64,000 nt of DNA from Streptomyces sp. CB02414 (GTDB taxonomy: Bacteria; Actinomycetota; Actinomycetes; Streptomycetales; Streptomycetaceae), in assembly GCF_001905385.1 (NCBI RefSeq), contig NZ_LIPF01000007.1, forward strand, positions 434,001-498,000, read 5' to 3'. This document shows, piece after piece, positions 8,706-17,118 of the stretch (the stretch's first letter is position 1; every line of letters starts with the position of its first letter). A program made the position numbers and the translations under genes. The notes below the pieces were generated by a model. It was given only the letters and a program-made list of their open reading frames with translations. It ran no database searches and was not told the origin of the DNA.

Positions 8706-9431
8706 ATGCGCATCCTCGTGGTCAACGTCAACACCACGCAGTCCATCACCGACGCGATCGGCGAGCAGGCGGCCGGCGCCGCCTCGCCGGGCACCGAGAT
8801 CGTCCCGTTGACCCCCTCCTTCGGCGCGGAGTCCGTCGAGGGCAACTACGAGAGCTACCTGGCCGCGGTCGCCGTCATGGAGACCGTGCGGGCCCACCCG
8901 GAACCCTTCGACGCGGTGATCCAGGCCGGATACGGCGAACACGGCCGGGAGGGACTGCAGGAACTGCTCGACGTCCCCGTCGTCGACATCACGGAGGCCG
9001 CGGCGAGCACGGCGCAGTTCCTGGGCCGCCGGTACTCCGTCGTCACCACCCTGGACCGGACGGTCCCGCTGATCGAGGAGCGGCTGGAAGTGGCGGGCCT
9101 GGGCGCCCGGTGCGCCTCGGTGCGGGCCAGCGGGCTCGCCGTGCTCGCACTGGAGCGGGACGAGCAGGCCGCCGTGGACGCCATCGCCGAACAGGCCGCC
9201 CGCGCGGTCGAGGACGACCGGGCCGAGGTGATCTGCCTGGGCTGCGGCGGCATGGCCGGCCTCGCCGAACGCGTGGTGGAGCGGACCGGTGTCCCCGTGG
9301 TGGACGGGGTCGCCGCCGCCGTGACGATCGCCGAGTCGCTGGTCCGGCTGGGCCTGTCCACGTCCAAGGTGCGCACCTACGCCCGTCCGCGCCCCAAGCA
9401 GATCGTCAACTGGCCCCCGAAGGCCGGCTGA
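8706..9431 (+). CDS. Asp/Glu/hydantoin racemase family protein, first catalytic Cys absent
   Basis: A 241-residue protein of the aspartate/glutamate/hydantoin racemase superfamily (MRILVVNVNTT at the N-terminus, LGCGGM near residue 180). Classical members use two cysteines. The second is present (Cys180 in CLGCGGMAG). The position of the first reads VIQAGYGEHG with Gly75 where ACFGDPG-type enzymes have Cys. The fold is intact, so the protein is probably expressed but may not racemise by the two-cysteine mechanism. It lies 49 bases after the permease and upstream of the GntR gene. Hydantoin or allantoin processing is inferred from context only. Confidence 0.85.
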   Translation: MRILVVNVNTTQSITDAIGEQAAGAASPGTEIVPLTPSFGAESVEGNYESYLAAVAVMETVRAHPEPFDAVIQAGYGEHGREGLQELLDVPVVDITEAAASTAQFLGRRYSVVTTLDRTVPLIEERLEVAGLGARCASVRASGLAVLALERDEQAAVDAIAEQAARAVEDDRAEVICLGCGGMAGLAERVVERTGVPVVDGVAAAVTIAESLVRLGLSTSKVRTYARPRPKQIVNWPPKAG

Positions 9432-9560
9432 CCACGCCCGCGCCGTCCCCCGCCCCACGGGCCGCGACCGGCCCCGGGGTATCCTGACGGGCCGCCCGAC
9501 CGACGCACCGCACCGCCCGGTCGGCGTGGCTCGGAACGGGAAGACGGACGAAGGACGGCG

Positions 9561-10247
9561 ATGGCTGCGTCAGGGGGCTTCACGCCCGAGTCCGAGCGGG
9601 TCACACGGCGGTTGCGCGACGAGATCATCGACGGCACCCGGCGGCCGGGCAGCCGCCTGGTCGAGCGCGAGCTGGCCGAGGCGCTCGGAGTGAGCCGGCT
9701 GCCGGTGCGGGAAGCCCTCAAGACCCTGGTGTCCGAGGGGCTGGTGACGCCGAGGCCGCGGACCTGGGCGGTGGTGCGGGAGTTCACCACCAGCGACATC
9801 GCGGACCTGGACGAGGTGCGCTCGGGCCTGGAGACCCTGGGTTTCCGGCTCGCCGCGCAACGGCACACGCGCGAGGGCCTGGAGAGGCTGCGCGCGACGG
9901 TGGACGCGGAGCTGGCGGCGGCGCGCGCGGGTGACGCGGTGCGGGCGCGGCGGGCGGCGGCCGACTTCCACGAGACGGTCGTCTCCCTGGCCGCCAACGA
10001 GCTGCTCAACGAACTCGAACGCGTACTGCGCAGCCGGCTGCGCTGGCTCCTGGGCCAGCACGACGACCTGCTGGCCGTGGCGCTGGAACACGAGGCCCTG
10101 TACCAGGCCATCGCCGAGCGGGACGTCGAACGGGTGCAGGAACTCGTCCTGCACCACCTGGCGGCCAGCCGCAGCGCGGCCCTGGGCCACCACGCCCAGG
10201 AGCGGGCCGCGGGCCGGGAAGAGGGCGCGGAGCGGGACGCGTCCTAG
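9561..10247 (+). CDS. GntR family regulator (FadR/FCD subfamily)
   Basis: A 228-residue regulator. Residues 9-75 form the GntR winged helix (RLRDEIIDGTRRPGSRLVER, then LAEALGVSRLPVREALKTL). Residues 80-210 form the all-helical FCD effector domain (DLDEVRSGLETLGFRLAAQR; DFHETVVSLAANELL; RDVERVQELVLHHL). ATG 9561 is preceded by GAAGGAC. It is 129 bases downstream of the racemase-like gene on the same strand and is the likely controller of the permease operon through the palindrome at 7031. The C-terminus is unusually charged. Confidence 0.92.
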   Translation: MAASGGFTPESERVTRRLRDEIIDGTRRPGSRLVERELAEALGVSRLPVREALKTLVSEGLVTPRPRTWAVVREFTTSDIADLDEVRSGLETLGFRLAAQRHTREGLERLRATVDAELAAARAGDAVRARRAAADFHETVVSLAANELLNELERVLRSRLRWLLGQHDDLLAVALEHEALYQAIAERDVERVQELVLHHLAASRSAALGHHAQERAAGREEGAERDAS

Positions 10248-10262
10248 CGCGGCACGCGGGGC

Positions 10263-11192
10263 TCAGGCGAGCACGGTCTCCCAGGTGTCGACCGCGTAGT
10301 GGACCGACATGCCGCCTCGGCCGTAGAGCCGCGGGGCGCCCGTGGCGTTGGCGGTGTCGACGCCGAGACCCACCGTGTCCCGGCCCCGCGCCGCGAAGCC
10401 GGCGAAGGCGTGCCGCAGCAGGAATCCGCCGAGGCCGCGGCCGCGGGCCTCGCGCAGGACGCCGATGGCGCGGATCCAGCCCATGGCCTCGCGGTCGTCG
10501 CGGGCCAGCAGGAACCCGGCGTCGCCGAGGTCGTCGGTCTCGGCGATCCACACGAGGGACCAGTCCAGGCGCTCGGCGTCGAGGTCGCTGAGCCACAGTG
10601 CGTACTCACGCGGCTGGAAGTCGAAGTGGTCCGCGAACGCCCGCTGGTACAGCTCGTGCACCCGCAGGCGGTCGGCCTCCGTGGCGCAGGCCCGCACCCG
10701 CACTCCGGCCGGCGGCTCGGGCGGGAGGTCCCTTGCCGGGTCCACCGGGCGGCGCAGCACGTGGTAGCGCCGTACGACGCTCCAGCCGCGGTCGGTGAGG
10801 AGTCCGGTGTCGGTCGTGGGCCGGGTGTTGAGGTGGAGGTGGACGACGGCCCGCTCGGCTCCGTTGTCCCGCGCCTTGGCCAGGGCACGGGTCTCCATGG
10901 CCGCGAGGACCCGCAGTCCGGTCGCCTGGTGGTCGGGCAGCACGTAGTGGTCGATGTCGACGCGCTCGCCGCCCGACTCGTCCCACAGCAGGCCGTAGGC
11001 CACGAGCCGGTCGTCGTCGAAGGCCAGCCAGGAGTCGCGCGTCAGGTCGGTCTCCGGGTGTTTCAGGTCGGCCTCGACGGTGTGCTGGTCGGTCTCGGGC
11101 CGGCCGATCTCGATCCGGTCGATCTCGTTGAGCAGGCCGGTGACGGCGGGGGCGTCGGCGAGGGTGGCCGGCCGCACGGAAGCAGGGGACAT
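10263..11192 (-). CDS. tandem GNAT acetyltransferase
   Basis: A 309-residue protein with two GNAT-like halves. The first spans about residues 1-150 (SVRPATLADAPAVTGLLNEI, then WLAFDDDRLVAYGLLW). The second spans about 160-309 (VRVRACATEADRLRVHELYQ, then AIGVLREARGRGLGGFLLRHAF). That last segment carries the acetyl-CoA-binding (R/Q)xxGxG/A pattern as REARGRGLGG. The arrangement recalls mycothiol synthase but the sequence is not that enzyme, so the substrate is unknown. ATG 11192 was chosen because the first conserved strand begins immediately after it; no strong ribosome site is seen. The gene converges on the GntR gene and diverges from a small membrane-protein gene. Confidence 0.85.
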   Translation of the reverse strand: MSPASVRPATLADAPAVTGLLNEIDRIEIGRPETDQHTVEADLKHPETDLTRDSWLAFDDDRLVAYGLLWDESGGERVDIDHYVLPDHQATGLRVLAAMETRALAKARDNGAERAVVHLHLNTRPTTDTGLLTDRGWSVVRRYHVLRRPVDPARDLPPEPPAGVRVRACATEADRLRVHELYQRAFADHFDFQPREYALWLSDLDAERLDWSLVWIAETDDLGDAGFLLARDDREAMGWIRAIGVLREARGRGLGGFLLRHAFAGFAARGRDTVGLGVDTANATGAPRLYGRGGMSVHYAVDTWETVLA

Positions 11193-11356
11193 GAGTGCAG
11201 GGTTGGGGTTGACGGTGGGTGACCGCAACGGGTTTTCCGGCGGCCACCGCGTCCGAGGGCGGTGCCACCGGTTCCAGCCGGGGGCACGTAGACCGGCGAA
11301 CCGGGGGCATACGGAAGTCCCGAGCCCCTCTCCGACGCCGACCGACGGGAGTTCCC

Positions 11357-11791
11357 GTGACGCCGAGCCTGCGCACCGCCCGAGCGTGCCGTGCCGCCTC
11401 CGTCCTGCTGCTCGCCGCCGCCGGCTACGCGGCCACCCATCACCCCTGGCTCGCCGTGCCGGGCCTGTACGCCGCCGCCGTGTTCGCGTGGTGCGCCGCC
11501 CGTGCGCGGACGGAGCACCGGCTGCGGCTCGCGCGGGTGCAGCGTGCCGAGCGCCTGGCCCGCCCCCGGTCACGGCGGCCCCTCGTCGCGCTCGCGCCGT
11601 GCTGCGCGTTCTGGCAGCACTCCTACGGCGCCATGCACGGCCCCGACTGCACCCGGCCGGCAGCCGCCCGCACGCCCTGGCGCGGCGGCTGCTGCGAGCG
11701 GTGGTGGACCTCGCTGGGCACGGGCCACGACGCGGACTGCCGCCACCGCACCGGCAGTTCGGAACCGGACCGGGCCCGTACCGGCCCGTGA
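11357..11791 (+). CDS. small membrane protein of unknown function
   Basis: A 144-residue protein with two adjacent hydrophobic helices near residues 10-45 (AASVLLLAAAGYAA, GLYAAAVFAWCAAR), then an arginine-rich stretch. The C-terminal half is rich in Cys, Trp and His (ALAPCCAFWQHSYGAMHGPDC, GGCCERWW). The spaced cysteines could bind metal, but no family is recognised. GTG 11357 follows GGGAG. It lies between the GNAT gene (divergent) and a glycosidase gene (convergent). Confidence 0.6.
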   Translation: MTPSLRTARACRAASVLLLAAAGYAATHHPWLAVPGLYAAAVFAWCAARARTEHRLRLARVQRAERLARPRSRRPLVALAPCCAFWQHSYGAMHGPDCTRPAAARTPWRGGCCERWWTSLGTGHDADCRHRTGSSEPDRARTGP

Positions 11792-11812
11792 CCTGCTCGC
11801 CGGGCCCTCGCG

Positions 11813-13732
11813 TCAGCGGGCGGCCTGTGCCAGCGCGGTCCGCAGGGCGAGCGGGGTCGCGGCCGCCCAGGCCTGCGGCGAGCAGGAGTGCGGGTACGGC
11901 ACCGGCCCGGCGGTCGCCGAGCGGTCGTACCCGGCGAGGACCTCGGGCAGCCGGTGGCCGTGGTGGCCCGCCGCCGCGACCAGGCCCTCGGTGACGGTGC
12001 GCACCTCGGCCGCGAGGCCGTGGCGGGCCAGCCCAAGCGCGATGACCGCGTTGTCGTGCGGCCACGCGCTGCCCCGGTGGTACGACAGCGGGTGGTACGG
12101 GCGCTGGCCGGCCGCGAGGGTGCGGATCGCCCAGCCGGAGAAGAAGTCCGGCTCCAGCAGCCGCCGACCGACCCGCCGGGAGCGCTCGGTGTCGAGGATG
12201 CCCGACCACAGCAGGTGTCCGGCGTCCGAGGCCAGCGCGTCGACCCGGCGTCCGGCGCCGTCCAGGGCGAGGGCCGGGAAGTCCGCCTCCGGCATCCAGA
12301 AGTCCGCCGTGAAGCGCTCGCGGAGGCGGGCGGCGGTGTCGCGGAGCCCGCGCGCGTACGGAGCGTCCGCCCAGACCTCGTCGGCGAGTCGGGCGGTGCG
12401 GACGAGCGCGTCGTAGGCATAGCCCTGCGCCTCCGAGACGGCGATGGGCCCTTCGGCCTGGGTGCCGTCGGTGAAGCAGATCGCGCCCGCGGAATCCTTC
12501 CAGTTCTGGTTGACCAGGCCGCCCGGGTCCGGGGTGTAGACGAGGTAGCCGTGCTCGTCCAGACCGCCGTCGGTGAGCATCCAGTCCACGGCGCGCCGGG
12601 CGTGCCGCTCCAGGCGCAGGGCCAGGGACGGATCGCCGGTGGTCTTGTGGTGGGCCTGGAGCAGGACCAGGAAGAGCGGCGTGGCGTCGACGGCGCCGTA
12701 GTACCGGCCGTAGGGGACCTGCCGGAAGTGGGCGAGTTCGCCGTGCCGGGTCTCGTGGACGATGCGGCCGGGCTGCTCTCCGCCGAAGGCGTCGTGGCGC
12801 TCGCCCTGGGTGGCGGCGAGGGCGCTGAGGACGGCGGCGGCCGTCGCGGGCCGGTACGGCAGCAGGAAGTACGAGGTCAGCAGGGAGTCACGGCCGAACA
12901 GGGTGAGGAACCACGGGATGCCGGCCGCGGGGACGCGCACCTCCTCGCCGTCGACGCCGGTGACCGGGACGGTCAGCAGGTCGATGTCCGCGAGGCCGCG
13001 CTCGACGGTGCGGGACAGGTCGTCCGTCGCGGGTTCCCGCCTGTTCGGGCCTCCTTCGGCGGTGGCCGGGGCGGGCGCGGGCCGTCCGTGCGGGTGGGCG
13101 CGGACGGTCAGGTGCAGTTCGGCCCGGCCGTGGGCGTCGAGCGGCAGGTGCCAGGTGAGCGTGCGGGCGGTGTCCCGGGGTCCGGCCGGTGCGGGGGCCG
13201 CCTTGTCCGGTGCGGGACGGCAGGTGAGTTCGGTCCTGGACCGCCAGTCGGCCCGCCGGTAGGTGATGAGCAGCCCGTCGGCGGTGCCGGCGGTCTCGTA
13301 CTCCGCACCGGGTTTGGCGTACTCGCGGTCGTCGGCGCGGAGTTCGAAGAGGTCGGCGAAGTCGGCGTCGACGGTGAGGTCGATGCGGGCGGTGACGGGG
13401 TCCGGGCGGTTGCCGACCAGGGTGAGGTGCTCGGTGAGGGTGCCGGCGGTGACGCTCTGGCGCCGGAAGACGGTGTAGGCGGGCGGGTGGTCCCGGGTGC
13501 CCTCGGGGGTGAGCACGCAGGTGGCCGTGGAGTCGGTCTCCGGCGTGGCGGGCACCAGGGCGGCGGGGGCGGTGCCGTCGACGGTGAGGTGCCAGCGGCT
13601 GAGGTGCCGGGCGTCCTGGAAGAACAGTCCGTCGGGCGCCGAGCCGCCGGTGCCGCTGATCTCCCCGTCGGCACCGAGCCGCACGAAGGTGGCCTCGCGC
13701 ACCAGTTGGACATGTGCGTCGGCGGCGGTCAT
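11813..13732 (-). CDS. glycogen-debranching-like (amylo-alpha-1,6-glucosidase) protein
   Basis: A 639-residue cytoplasmic protein. Residues 1-200 match the glycogen-debranching N-terminal domain (ISGTGGSAPDGLFFQDARHLSRW). Residues 260-639 form an (alpha/alpha)6 barrel with GIPWFLTLFGRDSLLTSY, NQNWKDSAGAICF and SYHRGSAWPHDNAVIALGL, the usual GH15/GH63-like active-site blocks. ATG 13732 overlaps the preceding stop (ATGA) and has AAGGAG eight bases upstream. It is the last gene of a four-gene leftward operon. Related actinobacterial proteins are annotated as debranching enzymes, but here the neighbours point to processing of an imported glycoside rather than glycogen. Confidence 0.88.
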   Translation of the reverse strand: MTAADAHVQLVREATFVRLGADGEISGTGGSAPDGLFFQDARHLSRWHLTVDGTAPAALVPATPETDSTATCVLTPEGTRDHPPAYTVFRRQSVTAGTLTEHLTLVGNRPDPVTARIDLTVDADFADLFELRADDREYAKPGAEYETAGTADGLLITYRRADWRSRTELTCRPAPDKAAPAPAGPRDTARTLTWHLPLDAHGRAELHLTVRAHPHGRPAPAPATAEGGPNRREPATDDLSRTVERGLADIDLLTVPVTGVDGEEVRVPAAGIPWFLTLFGRDSLLTSYFLLPYRPATAAAVLSALAATQGERHDAFGGEQPGRIVHETRHGELAHFRQVPYGRYYGAVDATPLFLVLLQAHHKTTGDPSLALRLERHARRAVDWMLTDGGLDEHGYLVYTPDPGGLVNQNWKDSAGAICFTDGTQAEGPIAVSEAQGYAYDALVRTARLADEVWADAPYARGLRDTAARLRERFTADFWMPEADFPALALDGAGRRVDALASDAGHLLWSGILDTERSRRVGRRLLEPDFFSGWAIRTLAAGQRPYHPLSYHRGSAWPHDNAVIALGLARHGLAAEVRTVTEGLVAAAGHHGHRLPEVLAGYDRSATAGPVPYPHSCSPQAWAAATPLALRTALAQAAR

Positions 13733-15111
13733 GGCGTGGACTCCTTCGGGTCGGGCTCCCCCTCGGGGCCGGTGCTCAGCAGGTCGAGCGCGAGGGCGGC
13801 GGTCCAGGAGAAGTGCCGGGTGCCCCGCGCCTCACCGGTGCGGGGATCGACGTACTCGGCGAAGCCCGAGCGACCCGCCCGGTCGAGGAAGCCGGCGCGC
13901 AGCCGCCCGGCGTCCTGGAGCAGGCCGTGGGTGCGCAGCCCCCGCTCGATCAGCCAGGCGGTGTTGAACCAGGCCGGTCCGCGCCAGTACCGCGTCGGGT
14001 CGAAGGCGTGACCGGCCAGGTCGTAGCTCGGGACGAGGCCGGTGGCGGGGGCGTCGAAGTGGGGCCCGGTGAGGGTGTCGTGCAGGCGCCGGACGACGTC
14101 CTCGGGCAGGTGGGGGACGAGGAGCGGGATCAGCCCGCTGACGCTCCGCTCGTCGACCGGCGCGCCGGTGTGCAGGTCGCGCACGAGGAACAGGCCGGCC
14201 TCCTCGTCCCAGAGCCGGTCCACCAGCGCGCGGGTCAGCTCGGCGGCCCGCTCGGTGTGCGGCCGCCCGGGCAGGCCCAGTTCGCGCGCCATGGCGGCCA
14301 GGGCCAGTTCGCTGGCGATCAGCAGCGCGTTGAAGGCCGGGTCCTCCACGGCGAACCGGTGGCGCACGACCCGGTCGTCGTAACCGGCCTCCCGGTACTC
14401 GGTGGCCAGCCGGACGTAGCGGCCGTAGTCGAGGTCGGTGGGCCGGTCGGCGGCGTGCCCGTGGTCGAGGTCGGCGCGTCGGAAGGTGCCGGGGTCGATG
14501 GGTTCGACGCGCCGCAGGGCGCGGTCCCAGCAGGGGCTGTTGTCCATGCCCGGTTCCCAGGGGTGGACGACCGCCGCGAGGCCGCCGCCGCCGAGGTCGC
14601 GGCGGGTGCGGAGGTAGTCGTGCCAGGCGGCGAGGCGGGGGTGGACGCGGGCGAGGAAGCCGCGGCGGCGCGACTCCGCCGGGTCGGCCAGGTGCACCAG
14701 CCAGGCCGCCAGGGCGTGCACGGGCGGCTGGACGATGCCGGAGGTCTCGGCGGCCGTCGGGGCGCCCGCGGCGCGGCCGGCCGACGAGGACTGCCAGAAG
14801 TCGGGGCTCGGGAAGTAGGCGTCGTGGGGCAGGGCGGGGTTGAAGACGATGTGCGGGACGCGTCCGTCGGCCCACTGGGCGGCCAGCAGGGACTCCAGTT
14901 CCCGCTGGGCGCGGCGCACCGAGAGGTGGCGCAGGCCGATGGCGACGAAGGCGGAGTCCCAGCTCCACTGGTGGGGGTAGAGGGTGCGGGAGGGGACGGT
15001 GGAGGCGCCGGTCCAGTTGTCGATGAGGACCCGCGCCGCGCCGCGCCGCAGGGTCAGGTCCGCGGGCGCGGCGGGCGCGGGCCGGTCCAGGAGGTTCGGG
15101 GCGGACCTCAC
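13729..15111 (-). CDS. MGH1-like/GH63-like glycosidase
   Basis: A 460-residue enzyme with an (alpha/alpha)6 toroid. Diagnostic blocks are RTLYPHQWSWDSAFVAIGL near residue 42 and HPWEPGMDNSPCWDRAL near 180. YWRGPAWFNTAWLIERGL lies near 385 and EYVDPRTGEARG near 425. These match the mannosylglycerate-hydrolase-like/GH63 group, in which acidic residues in WSWD and the C-terminal Glu act in catalysis. No signal peptide is present. GTG 15111 overlaps the upstream stop (GTGA) and the end overlaps the next start (ATGA), so this is a tightly coupled operon. Substrate is unknown; an alpha-linked disaccharide or glycosyl-acid is plausible. Confidence 0.85.
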   Translation of the reverse strand: MRSAPNLLDRPAPAAPADLTLRRGAARVLIDNWTGASTVPSRTLYPHQWSWDSAFVAIGLRHLSVRRAQRELESLLAAQWADGRVPHIVFNPALPHDAYFPSPDFWQSSSAGRAAGAPTAAETSGIVQPPVHALAAWLVHLADPAESRRRGFLARVHPRLAAWHDYLRTRRDLGGGGLAAVVHPWEPGMDNSPCWDRALRRVEPIDPGTFRRADLDHGHAADRPTDLDYGRYVRLATEYREAGYDDRVVRHRFAVEDPAFNALLIASELALAAMARELGLPGRPHTERAAELTRALVDRLWDEEAGLFLVRDLHTGAPVDERSVSGLIPLLVPHLPEDVVRRLHDTLTGPHFDAPATGLVPSYDLAGHAFDPTRYWRGPAWFNTAWLIERGLRTHGLLQDAGRLRAGFLDRAGRSGFAEYVDPRTGEARGTRHFSWTAALALDLLSTGPEGEPDPKESTP

Positions 15112-15908
15112 GCGCCGGACCTCTTCAGGAAGGCGGGGACGGAGCGCACGGCCTCGACGGGGTCGCCGGTCAGCCGGCATTCGAGGGCGAGGTGGCCGTC
15201 GTAGCCGATGGTGTGCAGGGCGCCGAGCCAGGCGGGCCAGTCGAGGTGTCCGGCGCCGGGCTGGAAGCGGTTGGAGTCGGAGACCTGCGCGTGGCCGATG
15301 ACGTCGGCGTGGGCGAGGATCGCGGCGGCGGGGTCGGTCTCCTCGATGTTCATGTGGTAGCTGTCGATGCCGATCCGGACGGAGTCCAGGCCGACCTCGC
15401 GGATCAGCCCGGCGGCCTGGTCGAGCCGGTTGACCATGTGGTCCTCGTAGCGGTTGAGCGGCTCCAGGAAGAGGGTGACGCCCTCCCGGCGGGCGTGCTC
15501 GCCCAGTTCGGTGAGCCCGGCGAGGAGCACCTCGCGGTCCTCCTCCTCGGTGCGCGGCGGCTCGAAGGGGGGCAGGCGGCGGGAGAACATGCCGTACGAG
15601 GCGGGCGTCTGGGCGCCGGTGCCGCCGATCTCGGCGATGACGGTGAGCTGGGACTTCATCTGGGCGACGGCGTCGCGGCGCAGGTCCTCGTCGAAGGCGC
15701 CGAGGAAGTGCAGCATGTCGACGCAGACGGTCGGCATGACGACGCCGTCCTCGCGGGCCTGCTCGAGTTCGGCGCGGCGGGAGGCGAAGTGGAGGTCGCC
15801 CTTGCCGCGCAGTTCGATCGCGTCGTAGCCGGCCTGCTGGGCGAAGTCCCACTTGGCCTGGAGGGTCTCTCCGGGCAGGAGTTGTTCCTGGACGGCGGTC
15901 TTGAGCAT
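15108..15908 (-). CDS. sugar phosphate isomerase/epimerase (xylose-isomerase-like TIM barrel)
   Basis: A 266-residue AP-endonuclease-2/xylose-isomerase-like barrel. Expected metal ligands are visible: Glu in TLFLEPLNRYEDHM (near residue 147), Asp in IGIDSYHMNIE (near 180), His in IGHAQVSDSNR (near 206) and Glu in HLALECRL (near 242). Such enzymes epimerise or isomerise keto-sugars with a divalent metal. ATG 15908 has AAAGG upstream. It lies 20 bases after the dehydrogenase gene and overlaps the MGH1-like gene. Together with the dehydrogenase and the MocA-type oxidoreductase it suggests oxidation-isomerisation of a sugar or inositol. Confidence 0.9.
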   Translation of the reverse strand: MLKTAVQEQLLPGETLQAKWDFAQQAGYDAIELRGKGDLHFASRRAELEQAREDGVVMPTVCVDMLHFLGAFDEDLRRDAVAQMKSQLTVIAEIGGTGAQTPASYGMFSRRLPPFEPPRTEEEDREVLLAGLTELGEHARREGVTLFLEPLNRYEDHMVNRLDQAAGLIREVGLDSVRIGIDSYHMNIEETDPAAAILAHADVIGHAQVSDSNRFQPGAGHLDWPAWLGALHTIGYDGHLALECRLTGDPVEAVRSVPAFLKRSGA

Positions 15909-15928
15909 GGGGATGCCTTTCGGGACTC

Positions 15929-16993
15929 TCAGAATTCCAGAACGACCTGCAGCGCCTCGGCGGGCCGCTCGTCCAGCAGTACGTAGGCGTCGGCGGCGTC
16001 GGCGACGGGGACGACGTGGCTCACCAGGCCGTCGACGTCCACCTGTCCCTCGGCGACCAGGCGCAGGAAGGTCTGCTGGAGGCGTTCGACCGTCCAGCGA
16101 TTCGACAGCTGCGGGGGGACGCCGCCGATCTGGGAGCAGATCAGCTGGACCCGGTTGTGGTGGAACTCGTCGCCGAGCCGGAGGCCGATGCCGTCGCCCT
16201 GGTAGAAGCCGGAGGCCACCACCCGGCCGCCGGCGGCGACCGAGCGCAGCGCCTCGTGCAGGGCCGGGTAGGCGCCGCTGATCTCGATGGCGAGGTCGGC
16301 GCCGAGGCCGCCGGTGGCCTCGCGGACGCGTTCGGCGACGGCGTCGGTGCGGGCGTTGAGGGTGTGCTGGGCGCCGTACCGCTTCGCCGTCTCCAGGCGG
16401 CCGTCAAGGGCGTCGACGGCGGTGACGCGGGCGCCGCTGAGCTGCGCGAGGCGGGTGGTGAGCAGACCGATGACGCCCTGCCCGAACACGGCGACGTCCT
16501 CGCCGAGGTGGATGTCGCCGGCCAGCACGGCGTTGTACGCGATGGCGCCGACCCGGGCGAAGGCACCGGCCAGCGGCTCCAGGCCGTCCGGCAGGGTGTG
16601 CCCGATCATGCGCTCGACGGGGACGATCCCCTCGCCGCGGTGGCCCCAGATGCCCCACACGAGGTCGCCGGGGGCGGGTAGGCCCGGGGTTCCGGCGAGT
16701 TCCGGGGAGACCTCGACGACCTCGCCGACCTCGGAGTAGCCCCAGCCGGCCACCGGGTACTCGATGCCGGGCGCTCCGTCGCGGAACAGCCGCGCCTCGG
16801 GGTCCCAGGTGCGGGTCAGGTACGGGTTGGTGCCGCGGTAGGCGGTGAGTTCGGTGCCGGCCGAGATGCCCGAGTAGCGGGTGCGGACCCGCAGGTGACC
16901 GGGCGGGAGTTCGGCCCTGGGGTGCTCGGCGACCTCCACCTGACGGGGGCCGGTGAACTGGACGACGCGCTCCACGGATGACACGGCTGACAC
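15929..16993 (-). CDS. medium-chain (zinc-type) alcohol dehydrogenase-like oxidoreductase
   Basis: A 354-residue MDR protein: GroES-like domain (residues 1-150) and Rossmann domain with VAVFGQGVIGLLTTRLAQ (near 165) and VTAVDALDGRLETAKRYGA. The catalytic zinc ligands of true alcohol dehydrogenases are not in place. The first reads YSGISAGTELTAY, with Ser where Cys is expected, as in BchC-like oxidoreductases. GTG 16993 has GGAG six bases upstream. It is the first gene of the leftward glycosidase operon and is divergent from the ABC operon. It probably oxidises a sugar or polyol hydroxyl. Confidence 0.88.
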   Translation of the reverse strand: MSAVSSVERVVQFTGPRQVEVAEHPRAELPPGHLRVRTRYSGISAGTELTAYRGTNPYLTRTWDPEARLFRDGAPGIEYPVAGWGYSEVGEVVEVSPELAGTPGLPAPGDLVWGIWGHRGEGIVPVERMIGHTLPDGLEPLAGAFARVGAIAYNAVLAGDIHLGEDVAVFGQGVIGLLTTRLAQLSGARVTAVDALDGRLETAKRYGAQHTLNARTDAVAERVREATGGLGADLAIEISGAYPALHEALRSVAAGGRVVASGFYQGDGIGLRLGDEFHHNRVQLICSQIGGVPPQLSNRWTVERLQQTFLRLVAEGQVDVDGLVSHVVPVADAADAYVLLDERPAEALQVVLEF

Positions 16994-17010
16994 GAAGGGC
17001 TCCGGAAGGG

Positions 17011-17065
17011 TTGCTGGTGCGGTTGCGTCGACAATATCCGCAACTTATGTCTTGTCAACCAGCAA
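17011..17065. promoter_or_regulatory. divergent promoter region with inverted repeat
   Basis: TTGCTGGT (17011-17018) and ACCAGCAA (17058-17065) are perfect inverted arms 39 bases apart between the divergent operons. On the minus strand TTGACA (17057-17052) and TATTGT (17035-17030) with a 16-base spacer form a good promoter for the dehydrogenase operon. Paired half-sites fit looping or cooperative binding by the ROK regulator encoded in the rightward operon. Confidence 0.5.
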
Positions 17066-17118
17066 AAGTAGTGCTGTGATGCGTGGCGAGCAGACGTAAG
17101 CCGGAACGAGGACACTCA

